Assembly: GCF_020524625.1 (NCBI RefSeq)
Contig: NZ_JAIVLL010000001.1
Span: 1-64,000 of the forward strand
Origin: Brevundimonas poindexterae
GTDB lineage: Bacteria; Pseudomonadota; Alphaproteobacteria; Caulobacterales; Caulobacteraceae
Direction of reading: 5' to 3'
DNA length: 64,000 bases
Shown: positions 1 to 11,872 of the stretch, piece by piece
Layout: each line of letters opens with the position of its first letter
Numbering within the stretch: position 1 is the first letter of the stretch
Notes under the pieces: model-generated
What the model saw: only the letters and a program-made list of their open reading frames with translations
What the model was told of the DNA's origin: nothing
Databases searched by the model: none
Position numbers and translations under genes: made by a program

Positions 1-2667
1 CAGGCCGTCTCCGAGTTTGACGCCACGACCACGGGTCTGACCGTCAACGTCGAGGAGCTGTCGCGGAACGTGCCGATCGCGCGTGACGCCGGCGCCGTGG
101 CCCTGCTGGCCCCGGGCGTGACCGCTTCGGACGGTGCCTTCGGCGGCATCCCGACCATCGGCGGTGCCTCGGCCGGTGAAAACACCTACTTCATCAACGG
201 CCTGAACATCACGAAATTCCGTGACTTCACGGGCTCGTCGACCGTTCCGTTCGAATTCTATCAGACGCTCGAAACCAAGACCGGCGGCTATTCGTCGGAA
301 TTCGGTCGCGGCACCGGCGGCGTGCTGAACGGCACGACCAAGTCGGGCGGCAATGAGTGGGAATTCGGCATCACGGCCTACTGGGAGCCCGACGCGCTTC
401 GCGATGACTCGCCGGACACCTACCTGGCCCAGAACCGCTTCGACGAAGTCAACACCTCGGACATCATCTTCGACTTCGGGGGTCCGATCATCCAGGACCG
501 CCTGTTCATCTTCGGTCTGGTCGACTTCCGTGACCGTACCTTTGTCAACATCGGTTCCACCACGACCGACCCGGCCTTCGGCTTCGGTGCCAACGGCACC
601 CGCGTCGAGTCCGATGATCCTTTCTACGGTGCCAAGCTCGACTATCTGATCAATGACGACCACCGTCTGGAGTTCACCTACTTCTCGGACGAACAGACCC
701 AGGACACCCGGAACATCTTCGTGGATGCCGCCGGGAACTACGTCGGTGAGTTCACGCCGTCGACCTTCGAATTCGGTGGCTCGAACTGGATCGCCCGCTA
801 CACCGGCATCTGGACCGACTGGCTGACGACCTCGATCGCCTATGGCGTCAACGAGTACAACGAATACAACTCCTCGCCGGGCGATGCTGGCGCCCTGATC
901 ACCGATCAGCTTCCGGGCTTCCCGCGTCGCGGCGTCTGGGGTGTCGGTCAGCCGTCGGTCAACGAGGACGAGCGCACCATCCTGCGTGCCGACGTCGACA
1001 TCTACGCCGACTTCTTCGGTTCGCACCACTTCCGCTTCGGTATCGACCAGGAGAAGCTGGAAGCCTACCAGGAGCTCGACTACTCGGGCGCCGGCTACAA
1101 CTATTGCCGTCCGGGTGGCATCACTCCGACCATCGCCTGTACCGGTGAAGTGACGGGTGGTCTCTGGTATCGCTACCAGTCCGTGGTCGGCGGTCAGCCG
1201 ACGCGGGTCCGCATCCGCGCCTATGACAACGACGGTGGCTGGACCTCGACCCAGAACGCCTACTACCTGCAGGATTCCTGGCAGGTGACGGACCAGCTGA
1301 CCCTGAACCTGGGCATCCGGAACGAAGGCTTCGAGAACGAGAACATCGCCGGCGTGGCCTTTGTGGACCTGCAGGATCAATGGGCTCCGCGTGTCGGCTT
1401 CACCTATGACGTGACCGGCGATCGCACCTCGAAGCTGTTCGGCTTCTACGGCCGCTACTTCCTGCCGGTCGCGGTCAACACCAACCAGCGTCTGGCCGGT
1501 GCCGAGTTCTTCATCCAGGATGTCTGGACGCTGGACCGCACCACCTGCGCGCCGGGTGTTGACGCCAACTGCGACGGCATCAATGACACGACCGACGAGC
1601 CCATCCTGGGATCGTTCGTCAGCGGCACCAACCTCGCGGATGGCACGGTCAAGCCGATCTCGACCCAGGTCGACAAGGAAATCGACCCGATGTTCGTGGA
1701 CGAGTTCATCCTCGGCTACGAGCAGCAAATGTGGGACGGCTGGACCCTGGGCATCAAGGGGACCTACCGTGATCTGGGTACGGCCATCGACGACGTCGCC
1801 ATCGACGCCGCCGTTCTGGACTACTGCGATAACGTCGCAACGGACCTGACCTACACCCAGTGCTATTCGGTGTGGTACGGCTTCCACCAGTACGTCCTGA
1901 CCAACCCGGGTGAGGACATGGTCATCACTCTGTCGGGTGCCGACCTGTCGCGCGCCACCGGCGGTGTGATCACGACCGATCGTGAAATCACCCTGACGGC
2001 GGACCAGCTGAACTATCCGGAGCCGGAGCGGACCTACAAGGCCGTGGAAGTGTCGATGGAGAAATCCTTCGACGGTATCTGGGGCGCCCGGTTCAGCTAC
2101 GTCTGGTCGGAAAGCGAAGGCAACTACGAAGGCGCTCTGAAGTCGGACAACGGCCAGACCGACCCCGGTCTGTCGCAAGACTTCGACCAGCCCGGCCTGA
2201 CCGACAACTCCTACGGCTTCCTGCCGAACCACCGTGCGCACAGCTTCAAGGCGTTCGGTAACTGGCAGGTCACGCCGGCGCTGAACATCGGGGCCAACCT
2301 GATCGTTCAGTCGCCGCGGAAGTTCGGCTGTCAGGGCGTTCACCCGACGGACTTCTTCGCCTCGCTGTACGGCCCGGCGTCGTGGTTCTGTCAGGGCGTG
2401 GCCACGCCGCGTGGTTCGGTCTTCGAAAGCGACTGGACCAAGAACCTGGACCTGACGTTCGCCTACAACCTGTCGGAAGTCTTCACCATTCCGGGTGACT
2501 CCCTGGTTCTGCGGGCCGACGTGTTCAACGTCTTCGGCTTCGAAGCCGAGACGGACTACAACGAGTTCGGCGATCTGGATGCGTCCACCCCGGATCCGAA
2601 CTATGCCCGTCCGACGGCCTATCAGGCCCCGCGCGGTGTCCGTCTGAGCGTTGCCTACCGCTTCTAA
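1..2667 (+). CDS. TonB-dependent receptor, Oar-like (5' end outside window)
   Basis: This is the C-terminal 888 residues of an outer-membrane TonB-dependent receptor. The reading frame is open from base 1, so the true start with signal peptide and TonB box lies upstream. The first ~100 residues look like the end of a plug domain, with a glycine-rich stretch (YFINGLN, then GGYSSEFGRGTGGVLN). The rest is a long series of alternating polar/aromatic strands typical of the 22-strand barrel. The protein ends in VAYRF with a terminal Phe, the usual outer-membrane insertion signal. Plug and barrel style resemble the Oar/carboxypeptidase-regulatory-like receptors abundant in Caulobacterales. The substrate cannot be read from the sequence. 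The gene is followed by a strong terminator. Confidence 0.9.
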   Translation, partial: QAVSEFDATTTGLTVNVEELSRNVPIARDAGAVALLAPGVTASDGAFGGIPTIGGASAGENTYFINGLNITKFRDFTGSSTVPFEFYQTLETKTGGYSSEFGRGTGGVLNGTTKSGGNEWEFGITAYWEPDALRDDSPDTYLAQNRFDEVNTSDIIFDFGGPIIQDRLFIFGLVDFRDRTFVNIGSTTTDPAFGFGANGTRVESDDPFYGAKLDYLINDDHRLEFTYFSDEQTQDTRNIFVDAAGNYVGEFTPSTFEFGGSNWIARYTGIWTDWLTTSIAYGVNEYNEYNSSPGDAGALITDQLPGFPRRGVWGVGQPSVNEDERTILRADVDIYADFFGSHHFRFGIDQEKLEAYQELDYSGAGYNYCRPGGITPTIACTGEVTGGLWYRYQSVVGGQPTRVRIRAYDNDGGWTSTQNAYYLQDSWQVTDQLTLNLGIRNEGFENENIAGVAFVDLQDQWAPRVGFTYDVTGDRTSKLFGFYGRYFLPVAVNTNQRLAGAEFFIQDVWTLDRTTCAPGVDANCDGINDTTDEPILGSFVSGTNLADGTVKPISTQVDKEIDPMFVDEFILGYEQQMWDGWTLGIKGTYRDLGTAIDDVAIDAAVLDYCDNVATDLTYTQCYSVWYGFHQYVLTNPGEDMVITLSGADLSRATGGVITTDREITLTADQLNYPEPERTYKAVEVSMEKSFDGIWGARFSYVWSESEGNYEGALKSDNGQTDPGLSQDFDQPGLTDNSYGFLPNHRAHSFKAFGNWQVTPALNIGANLIVQSPRKFGCQGVHPTDFFASLYGPASWFCQGVATPRGSVFESDWTKNLDLTFAYNLSEVFTIPGDSLVLRADVFNVFGFEAETDYNEFGDLDASTPDPNYARPTAYQAPRGVRLSVAYRF

Positions 2668-2690
2668 TCGGTAGATCAGACACAGGATTG

Positions 2691-2722
2691 GGGCGGCGAA
2701 CCTTCGGGTTCGCCGCCCTTTT
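2691..2722 (+). terminator. Rho-independent terminator after the TonB receptor
   Basis: A perfect 12-bp GC-rich stem (2691-2702 with 2707-2718) closes a TTCG tetraloop and is followed at once by TTTT. It begins 24 bases after the receptor stop codon. This is a textbook intrinsic terminator. Confidence 0.95.
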
Positions 2723-2816
2723 CTTTGCCGTGGACGGAACCGCCGTCAAAATGCCCGGTTGAACGGTGAGGCTTCGCCGGACTATCGGGGCCAGACCCAC
2801 AGACTTCAGGACCGCA

Positions 2817-3386
2817 ATGATCGTTCGTACGCTTCTCCTCGGAACCACGCTTGCCCTCGGCCTCGCCGGCACGGCCGTCGCACAGGACGCCGTCATCCGC
2901 ACGGGCGGCACCGACGCGGTCTTTGCCTCGCAGAACACCGAGCGCATGTGGGAGGCGGTCGCCTATTCCAATCCGTTGCCCCCCGGTGCGCCGACGGCGG
3001 ACTATCCGCTGGTGGCTTGGTGCGAGGCCATGGTCAGCGGTCATGTTGCCCTGGGACAAAGCCTTGAAACGGATGACGAACTGGATCTGGAGCTGATCCA
3101 GCTGGGTCAGGCGGAAGCCCGCAAGTTCACGCGCGCCCTCGAGGCCGCCGCTCCGCGCCAGAGCCCGGAAAGCCTGTCCGCGGCCGAAGCCGCGGCGGCG
3201 AGCGTGCGGGCCAGCTGGGCCCAGGTGATGCAGCAGGATCTGGCCACGCGTGATCAGACCTTCGGCCTGTTCTTCGGTCTGCCGGGCCGGTGCGAACACG
3301 CGGCGCGCCGAATCCACGACAACATCACCACCCCGCCGGCCACACTGGCCGAAGTGGGACTGGAGCCGGCCGTCGCTGCGGAATAG
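2817..3386 (+). CDS. Exported protein of unknown function
   Basis: Encodes 189 residues. The ATG at 2817 is chosen because it directly begins a good Sec signal peptide (MIVRTLLLG, a hydrophobic Leu/Ala core, then AVA before a likely cleavage site at Gln). An in-frame GTG 51 bases upstream would bury that signal. The mature part is acidic and mostly helical, with only two cysteines (in AWCEAM and GRCEH) that could form a disulfide in the periplasm. I do not recognise the family. It stands alone between the receptor terminator and the convergent metH gene, with 12 bases separating the two stop codons. Confidence 0.75.
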   Translation: MIVRTLLLGTTLALGLAGTAVAQDAVIRTGGTDAVFASQNTERMWEAVAYSNPLPPGAPTADYPLVAWCEAMVSGHVALGQSLETDDELDLELIQLGQAEARKFTRALEAAAPRQSPESLSAAEAAAASVRASWAQVMQQDLATRDQTFGLFFGLPGRCEHAARRIHDNITTPPATLAEVGLEPAVAAE

Positions 3387-3398
3387 GGGCGGGTCCCG

Positions 3399-6043
<2,645 letters not shown>

Positions 6044-6044
<1 letters not shown>

Positions 6045-6535
6045 CAGACTCGTGTCAGGGTTTTGATCGCGAGCAGGAGGGCCCCCGTTCCCGTCGGCGC
6101 GCTGTAGGCACCGATCGCGTCAGATAGGCGAACGACGGCTGCCGTCAGGCGCCAGCCGACCGGCTCCAGGTCGGCCGCGGTGACAGAAGCCTGCGAGAGC
6201 TCCTCAATCCCATGCTCGTCGCCGAAGGCCTTGGCCAACGCGCTATCCTGAACAAAGGCGGCGGGCAGGCTCGTGTTTGCCCAAGCCCACAGCCAGTCCT
6301 TGGAGCCGCGCGAACCGACAATCTGTACCTCGCCGACGACGCGGACGCCGCTCTCGTCGGAAAAGAAAATCTTCCCGGCTGCGAGGTCTGCGTTCCAAGA
6401 CGTCCACTGGCCTAGGTTGAACGCGTCCGTCAGCGCGGCCTGCTTGGTTGCGAGCTCAATCTCTGCGGCTGTGATCCACTGGTCGTAGTCGAACCCGCCC
6501 GGCCCCTTCTTCTCGAAAATCTTCAGAAATTTCAT
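6044..6535 (-). CDS. DUF6882-like protein inserted between the metH halves
   Basis: A 163-residue, probably soluble protein without signal peptide or membrane segment. The WLWAWAN...LP core and the N-terminal FDYDQW stretch resemble the uncharacterised DUF6882 family; this is recognition by eye, not a search result. It overlaps metH-N by ATGA and metH-C by TGATG, so it is co-translated with both halves of methionine synthase. Its base use looks a little more A-rich than its neighbours (for example around 6358-6375 and 6510-6535), which may indicate later insertion into the operon. No catalytic motif is visible. A role in methionine metabolism is suggested only by position. Confidence 0.75.
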
Positions 6536-7599
6536 GCCACCAGCTCAAACGGTTCGAGCCCCGACAGCCGCATGGCCACCGGACGCTGGGGAATCGCGCG
6601 CGGTGTCACGCCTGCGACCTCTTCGGCCACATGGCGGATGTGGTCGGGCGTGGTGCCACAACAGCCGCCGACGATATTGACCAGACCCGAGCGGGCCCAT
6701 TCCTCGAGGTGGTGGGCGGTCTCGTGGGGCTGTTCGTCATACTGGCCCATGGCGTTGGGCAGGCCGGCGTTGGGATAGGCGGCGACCAGGGTGTCGGCCA
6801 CGCGGCTCAGCTCGGCGATGAACGGCCGCATCAGGTCGGCCCCGAGTGCACAGTTGAAGCCCACGGCGAAAGGCCTTGCGTGGCGCACGCTGTTCCAGAA
6901 GGCCTCGGCCGTCTGGCCCGACAGGGTGCGACCCGAGCGGTCGGTGATCGTGCCCGAGATCCAGATCGGCAGGGGCTCCATGCCCTCGTCCTCGAGGTCC
7001 TTGATGGCCTTGATCGCCGCCTTGCAGTTCAGCGTGTCGGTGATGGTCTCGATCAGATAGAGGTGCACGCCCCCTTCGTTCAGCGCCTGAACCTGATGGC
7101 GATAGGCGTCATAGACCTGATCGAAGGTCACACTGCGGGCGCCGGGATCGTTCACGTCGGACGACATCGACAGCATCTTGTTCAGCGGCCCGATCGAACC
7201 GGCGGCAAAGCGGGGCTTGTGGGGTTCCTTCGCCGTCCAGCGGTCGGCGGCGGCGCGGGCCAGTTTCGCGCCCTCCAGATTGATGTCGCGCACCGCGGTG
7301 GCGTCGAGGGCGTAATCCTCCTGCGCGATCACGGTGGCCGAAAAGGTATTGGTCTCGGAGATGTCGGCCCCTGCGCCGAAATACCGGTCGTGCAGGTCGG
7401 CGATCACGTCTGGCCGGGTCAGGCACAGGATGTCGTTATTGCCCTTCAACTGGCCGGTATGATCCGCGAAGCGCTCGCCGCGAAAGTCTGCCTCGTCGAG
7501 GTTGCCGCGCTGGATCATGACGCCCCAGGCCCCGTCGAGGACGAGGATGCGCTCGCGGGCTGCGGCGTGCAGGGCCTCGATGCGGTCGGCGCGGGTCAT
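6532..7599 (-). CDS. metH: Methionine synthase, N-terminal homocysteine methyltransferase half
   Basis: This 355-residue protein is the homocysteine-binding TIM barrel of methionine synthase. The three zinc/thiolate cysteines are present: C250 in GFNCALG and C313-C314 in GGCCGTTP. The start ([13 protein letters not shown]) matches the usual beginning of MetH. It must act with the downstream folate/B12 subunit to transfer methyl from methylcobalamin to homocysteine. The ATG overlaps the stop of the metallo-beta-lactamase gene by four bases, and its own stop overlaps the DUF6882-like gene by four bases. The E. coli enzyme is a single chain, so the two halves must associate in trans here. Confidence 0.96.
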   Translation of the reverse strand: MTRADRIEALHAAARERILVLDGAWGVMIQRGNLDEADFRGERFADHTGQLKGNNDILCLTRPDVIADLHDRYFGAGADISETNTFSATVIAQEDYALDATAVRDINLEGAKLARAAADRWTAKEPHKPRFAAGSIGPLNKMLSMSSDVNDPGARSVTFDQVYDAYRHQVQALNEGGVHLYLIETITDTLNCKAAIKAIKDLEDEGMEPLPIWISGTITDRSGRTLSGQTAEAFWNSVRHARPFAVGFNCALGADLMRPFIAELSRVADTLVAAYPNAGLPNAMGQYDEQPHETAHHLEEWARSGLVNIVGGCCGTTPDHIRHVAEEVAGVTPRAIPQRPVAMRLSGLEPFELVA

Positions 7600-8465
7600 C
7601 GGCGATCTCCCGCCCGCTGACGTTGCAACTCGGCCTCGAAGGCCTCGCGATAGGCCTCAACGATCTCGCCCAAGGCGGCGGAGTCAACGAACGCGTTGGC
7701 GTCGCCCTTGATCTGCCGCTCCCGCCGTTCGAACAGATCGGCGACCTCGGGGTGGTTGGCCAGAACCACATCGGTCTTGATCCCGCCCAACCGTTGGAAG
7801 GTCCGGCGGTAGTCGTCGACGATCCCCGGATACTCCGTATTGCCGACGAGGCGGTTCCCCCCGATGGAGGCACTGCAGAAGAACAGCACATTGAGATCAC
7901 GGTCGTGATCCCGGACCGGCAGGCTCCAGTTCGTACATCCTGCCGTGTGGCCGGGCGTGATGATGGCCGTCAGGCGGACGCCGCCCAGCTCGATCGTTTC
8001 GCCGTCGGCGATCACCTGATCGACATGGACGGGCGGAAACCACCAGGTTCCGTAGTTGGTCAGGCCGTGATGGCGCCCTGACTCCAGAGCTCCCCGGTCG
8101 CCTTCGCTGGCAATAATCCGGGCGCCGGTCACCGCCTGGAGTTCTGCCAGACCGCCCGCATGATCGACGTGGGCGTGGGTGTTGAGAAGGATCCGGACGT
8201 CGGTCGGTTCAAAGCCCAGTTCGCGGATGGACTGGATGATGCGCGGAGCTGATTCCGGCAGGCCGCCGTCGATCAGGATGTGCCCCTCGGGGGTCGTGAT
8301 CAGCCAGGCGCCCAGCCCGGCGACGCCCACGAAATGCACATTGCCGACAACGGTGAACGGCGGGGCGGGGCGGTTCCATTCCACCCGCGCGTCTTCTTCG
8401 TCCTGGGCCAGAGCGGGCGCCGCGCCCAGCATCAGGGCCACAGCCAGAAGGATGGATCGCAGCAT
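7596..8465 (-). CDS. Subclass B3 metallo-beta-lactamase
   Basis: Encodes 289 residues. The ATG at 8465 is used because it starts a clear signal peptide ([21 protein letters not shown]) and overlaps the metF stop by one base. The zinc ligands expected for a B3 enzyme are all there: His97, His99, Asp101 and His102 in [11 protein letters not shown], His173 in [10 protein letters not shown], and His238 in LANHPEV. The HxHxDH pattern with His rather than Cys at the 221-equivalent position separates it from B1/B2 enzymes. It should act in the periplasm and hydrolyse penicillins, cephalosporins and carbapenems, if active like Caulobacter homologues. Its place inside a methionine operon is unusual for a resistance gene. 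Confidence 0.92.
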   Translation of the reverse strand: MLRSILLAVALMLGAAPALAQDEEDARVEWNRPAPPFTVVGNVHFVGVAGLGAWLITTPEGHILIDGGLPESAPRIIQSIRELGFEPTDVRILLNTHAHVDHAGGLAELQAVTGARIIASEGDRGALESGRHHGLTNYGTWWFPPVHVDQVIADGETIELGGVRLTAIITPGHTAGCTNWSLPVRDHDRDLNVLFFCSASIGGNRLVGNTEYPGIVDDYRRTFQRLGGIKTDVVLANHPEVADLFERRERQIKGDANAFVDSAALGEIVEAYREAFEAELQRQRAGDRR

Positions 8466-9409
8466 CAGTCGGCCCCCACGGAGGTTTCTCGCACGCCCAG
8501 CACCCGGCAGATGGCATAGACCAGGTCGGCGCGGTTCAGGGTGTAGAAGTGGAAGTCGGCAAAGCCCTCTTCCTGCAGGCGCGCGCACATTTCGGCGGCG
8601 ACCGAGGCGGCCAGCAGCTTGCGGGTCTCGGGGTCGTTGTCGAGGCCCTCGAAGTGGGCGGCCAGCCAGTCGGGGACGGCGGCGCCGCACCCTGCGCTCA
8701 TCCGCTTCAGTCCGTTGAAATTCGACACCGGCATGATGCCGGGGGTCAGAGGCACCGTGATGCCAGCGGCCCGCACCCGGTCCCGGAACCGCAGGAAGGC
8801 GTCGATGTCGAAGAAGAACTGGCTGACGGCCCGGGTCGCGCCTGCGTCGACCTTGGCCTTCAGCACCTCGATGTCGTGATCCAGCGAGGGGCTCTCGGGG
8901 TGCTTCTCGGGATAGACGCCGACCGAGATTTCCATGTCGCCGTGCCGGGCAATGGCGGCGGTCAGCTCGGTGGCATTGGCATAGCCGTCGGCGCGGGGGC
9001 GATAGACACCGCCGATGCCCGCTCCGTCCGGCGGGTCCCCGCGCAGGGCCACGATGTGGCGGACCCCGAGGGCCTTGTAGTCGGCGATCACCGCATCGAC
9101 CTCATCGCGCGAGGCGTCCACGCAGGTCAGGTGCGCTGCGGGCGAAAGCGTTGTCTCGGACAGGATGCGTTCGACGGTGCGGTGCGTCCGCTCGCGCGTT
9201 GATCCCCCGGCGCCATAGGTGACCGAGACAAAGCCCGGGTTGAGCGGTTCCAGCCTGCGGATCGCGCGCCACAAAGCCGCCTCGGCATCATCCGAACGGG
9301 GCGGGAAGAACTCGAACGAGACATTGACGGCATTGCGGTTGCTGCCCGCCCGCGCGACCGGGCCAAGCGGGGACAGAAGCAGGGCGCGGGCTTCGGCCAG
9401 CGAGGTCAT
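8465..9409 (-). CDS. metF: 5,10-methylenetetrahydrofolate reductase
   Basis: This 314-residue flavoprotein reduces 5,10-methylene-THF to 5-methyl-THF, the methyl donor for MetH. Recognisable family blocks are VSFEFFPPRSD, VTYGAGGSTR, HLTCVD, LRGDPPDG, the AVSQFFFD stretch, and TPGIMPVSNF. The length is normal for bacterial MetF. It is the second gene of the operon: its ATG overlaps the stop of the upstream sahR-like gene by four bases and its stop overlaps the beta-lactamase start by one base. Supply (MetF) and use (MetH) of 5-methyl-THF are thus co-expressed. Confidence 0.97.
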   Translation of the reverse strand: MTSLAEARALLLSPLGPVARAGSNRNAVNVSFEFFPPRSDDAEAALWRAIRRLEPLNPGFVSVTYGAGGSTRERTHRTVERILSETTLSPAAHLTCVDASRDEVDAVIADYKALGVRHIVALRGDPPDGAGIGGVYRPRADGYANATELTAAIARHGDMEISVGVYPEKHPESPSLDHDIEVLKAKVDAGATRAVSQFFFDIDAFLRFRDRVRAAGITVPLTPGIMPVSNFNGLKRMSAGCGAAVPDWLAAHFEGLDNDPETRKLLAASVAAEMCARLQEEGFADFHFYTLNRADLVYAICRVLGVRETSVGAD

Positions 9410-10371
9410 GAGGCGCGCTGCCGACGGGCCTCGGCCGGGCGGGTCGCCGTCCAGATCAGAACGGTCAGGCCGTCCTTGTCCGGGGGGAGGGCGATGGGCG
9501 CGCTGGCGGTCAGGCCGGCGTGGTCCAGCCAGCCCTTGATCTCGGCATCGGTGAAACCGAGCCGCCGGTGCTGGTGCTCGTCCCGCAGTTCCTCGAGGTC
9601 GTGGGGAGCGAAATCGACGATCAGCAGCTTGCCACCCGGCATGACCAGACGCGCCGCCTCGCCGACCGCGGCCGCCGGGTCGGACAGGTAGTGCAGAACC
9701 TGATGCACCAGCACCAGGTCGGCGCTCTGCGAGGGCAGGCGGGTGGCAAAGATGTCGCCATGGCGCAGCTCGACGCGGCCCACGCCCGCCTGGGCCACCT
9801 TGGCGCGCGCGATGTTCAGCATGTTCTGGGACAGGTCCAGACCCACGGCCATCCGGGCTCGCCCGCCCAGCAGGGTCAGCATCCGGCCCGAGCCCGTGCC
9901 CAGATCGACCAGCCGCTCGAACGGGCCGGGTCCGGCGGCACGCTCGATGGCGGCCTCAACCGCCGATTCGCAGACATAGAGGGAGCGGATGCGGTCCCAC
10001 TGGGGCGCGACCTGCTCGAAGTAGGCCTCGGCGGCGGCGTCGCGATCGCGGCGCACCTCGTCCAGCCGACGATGATCCTGCTCGCTCGACCGGTCATCCA
10101 GCAGATCCAGAACCGTGTCGACCAGCCGACGGGCCGTGGGCTCGGACGACAGGCGGTAATAGACGCGCGCGCCGTCGGGGAAACGCTCGATCAGACCGGC
10201 CTCGGTCATCAGCTTCAGATGGCGTGAGACCCGGGGCTGGCTCTGGTCGAGGATGTGCGACAGCTCCATCACCGACAGTTCGTCGCCGGCCAGCAGGGCC
10301 AGCACGCGCAGGCGCGTGGGCTCTCCTGCCCCTCTCAAGGCTTCGATGGTCTGATCAGCGGTCCAGCTCAT
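9406..10371 (-). CDS. sahR: ArsR-type regulator fused to a SAM-methyltransferase fold (SahR-like)
   Basis: Encodes 321 residues in two parts. Residues ~8-85 form an ArsR winged helix (EPTRLRVLALLAG, then SQPRVSRHLKLM as recognition helix). Residues ~110-310 form a class I SAM-dependent methyltransferase fold with the nucleotide-binding motif DLGTGSGRM (156-164). This architecture is known for SahR, which senses S-adenosylhomocysteine and represses methionine-cycle genes in Proteobacteria; the assignment rests on architecture, operon and operator. The ATG at 10371 is chosen because the upstream extension in the same frame runs through the operator and the divergent gene. It heads the operon and probably autoregulates. 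Confidence 0.85.
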   Translation of the reverse strand: MSWTADQTIEALRGAGEPTRLRVLALLAGDELSVMELSHILDQSQPRVSRHLKLMTEAGLIERFPDGARVYYRLSSEPTARRLVDTVLDLLDDRSSEQDHRRLDEVRRDRDAAAEAYFEQVAPQWDRIRSLYVCESAVEAAIERAAGPGPFERLVDLGTGSGRMLTLLGGRARMAVGLDLSQNMLNIARAKVAQAGVGRVELRHGDIFATRLPSQSADLVLVHQVLHYLSDPAAAVGEAARLVMPGGKLLIVDFAPHDLEELRDEHQHRRLGFTDAEIKGWLDHAGLTASAPIALPPDKDGLTVLIWTATRPAEARRQRAS

Positions 10372-10376
10372 CCAAT

Positions 10377-10398
10377 CATATAAAGATATCCTTATACG
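10377..10398. promoter_or_regulatory. Probable SahR operator (22-bp near-perfect palindrome)
   Basis: Twenty of 22 positions are self-complementary around the centre of AAAGATATCCTT; only one base pair at each of two symmetric places is mismatched. It lies six bases upstream of the sahR start and between sahR and the divergent EF-hand gene. An A+T-rich palindrome with AAAGATATCTTT-like core fits my memory of alphaproteobacterial SahR sites. It is the only such site noticed in the window. Confidence 0.75.
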
Positions 10399-10476
10399 AT
10401 TATGCAAGCGAAATTCCGCGACGGAACGCGTGGGCTTGAGCGTATGTTTGTCGAAGGTGCAGCGCGGAGACACGCC

Positions 10477-10956
10477 ATGTCGAAGATTCATCCAACTGCG
10501 GTCTTGGGCCTGATCCTCGCCCTCGCCGCCTGCGGCCCGGCGCCGGAGGAAGAGGGGGACGTGGCCCCGGTGGCGCAGGTCGCACCGGAATCCGAAAGCA
10601 GACAGCAGATGGCGGAGGAGGCCGGCGCAGCGCCGCCCGCGGGGGCACCGTACGACCGTCTCCCTCGCCGGTCTGGTCCGGGCGGCGCGGACCAGACCCT
10701 GCGTGGTCTGGAGCAACGGATGCTGGCGGGCTTCGACCGTCAGGACATCGACGGCGACGGCCGCCTGACGCCGGACGAGCTGGGCGCGGGCGATGGGCCG
10801 AACGGGGCCCGCATGCTGCGGCGGGCCGATCTGGACGGCGATGGCACCCTGACCCGCGATGAGGTCCGTCAGGCCGCGACACGCCTGTTCGCCATGATGG
10901 ATGTGGACGGCGACGGCGTCGTGACCGCCGAGGAGCGTCCGGGCCGCCGGCCTTAG
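10477..10956 (+). CDS. EF-hand lipoprotein
   Basis: Encodes 159 residues. The ATG at 10477 gives a lipoprotein signal (MSKIHPTAVLGLILALAACG) with the lipobox LAAC, so upstream in-frame starts are not used. After a disordered Glu/Ala/Pro linker come three canonical calcium loops: DIDGDGRLTPDE, DLDGDGTLTRDE and DVDGDGVVTAEE. The protein is probably anchored to a membrane facing the periplasm and binds calcium. It is divergent from sahR and its promoter region contains the presumed SahR operator. Its last four bases overlap the convergent DUF6065-like gene. Confidence 0.88.
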   Translation: MSKIHPTAVLGLILALAACGPAPEEEGDVAPVAQVAPESESRQQMAEEAGAAPPAGAPYDRLPRRSGPGGADQTLRGLEQRMLAGFDRQDIDGDGRLTPDELGAGDGPNGARMLRRADLDGDGTLTRDEVRQAATRLFAMMDVDGDGVVTAEERPGRRP

Positions 10957-11810
10957 TCCGCCGTGCTGTCGGACGGCCGGTTTCGCGCGGCGGCCAGGCT
11001 GGACCAACTGCGGAAATCGACCTTGCCCTGGGGCGTGACGGGCGCCTCGGTCAGACCGGCCAGTCGGCGCTTGTTGACGTGGGCCTCGGCCTTGCGGTCA
11101 CTGTCCGGGTACTGACCCCGGAAATAGAAGCGCTGCCAGGCCTCGCGCAGTGCCGCCGGGTCGCCGCCCGCCATCCGCTGGTTAAAGTCGGTGCGCTTCT
11201 CCTTCCACGCCTCATATTCTCCGGCAAGCGCGGGATCCTGATCGAGGGTGAGCCTGACGGGCTGGAAGGCCTCGATCTGGCGATGGGGCACCGGGCTGAT
11301 GAAGCAGAAGGGCTCGCCCCTTTCGAAGCGCACCTTGCCCGGGCGGGTGAACTGCCAGTTCATGGTGAAGGGGTAGGGCAGCCAGTCGGTCTCGATCAGC
11401 CCCTCCAGCGCGGCGATCCCGTCCTTGGGCCGGTTGGGGGTGCCCGAGGCCCGAAGCGCCCAGCCCGGCGGCGTCCGGAACATCCAGCCGAGATGGAAGG
11501 TCAGAACCCCATGGCTGAAGTGCGAGGCGACCACATGGTCAGGGTAGAGCGCGCCCTCGTCGAACGTCAGGCGGATGTCCTCGACATTCATGCCGCCCGA
11601 CCATTCGGCCTCGAATCCGAACGGGCACAGCACCTCCCAGCCGGTGGTGTTGGCCATGGTCAGGGGCAGGCAGCGATAGGCGTGGCGCGCGGCGAAGGCA
11701 TCCATCCAGACGCGCTCGGGGCGCCCGGGCTTCAGTTCCGGCGGCTCGGGCGTGAGGGGCACGCATTCCAGGCGAAACTCGGCGGAGGCAGCAGGCTGGG
11801 TCACGGGCAC
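10953..11810 (-). CDS. DUF6065-like protein
   Basis: A 285-residue soluble protein rich in Trp, Phe and Pro, without signal peptide. The features WEVLCPFGFEAEWSGG, FSHGVLTFHLGWMFRTP, and PYPFTMNWQFTRPGKVRFE followed by FCFISPVPH resemble the uncharacterised DUF6065 family. The biochemical role is unknown. The C-terminal part (VNKRRLAGL and after) is basic. The gene converges on the EF-hand lipoprotein with a four-base overlap of the 3' ends. No operon partner is evident; the next gene upstream on the same strand is 62 bases away. Confidence 0.7.
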   Translation of the reverse strand: MPVTQPAASAEFRLECVPLTPEPPELKPGRPERVWMDAFAARHAYRCLPLTMANTTGWEVLCPFGFEAEWSGGMNVEDIRLTFDEGALYPDHVVASHFSHGVLTFHLGWMFRTPPGWALRASGTPNRPKDGIAALEGLIETDWLPYPFTMNWQFTRPGKVRFERGEPFCFISPVPHRQIEAFQPVRLTLDQDPALAGEYEAWKEKRTDFNQRMAGGDPAALREAWQRFYFRGQYPDSDRKAEAHVNKRRLAGLTEAPVTPQGKVDFRSWSSLAAARNRPSDSTAD

Positions 11811-11872
11811 CCCTCACAAAAGGCAACAACAGGCGGCACAGACAGGCGCAATTCGCCCGCCCTGTCCATCGT

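Noticed and set aside
6631..7620. A 329-codon plus-strand frame opposite metH-N
   Set aside because: The zinc-cysteine motifs and operon overlaps define the minus-strand gene; the opposite frame shows no family resemblance.
10372..11007. N-terminal extension of the SahR-like regulator to 11007
   Set aside because: It runs through the palindromic operator and antisense to the EF-hand lipoprotein; the ATG at 10371 gives a normal ArsR start.
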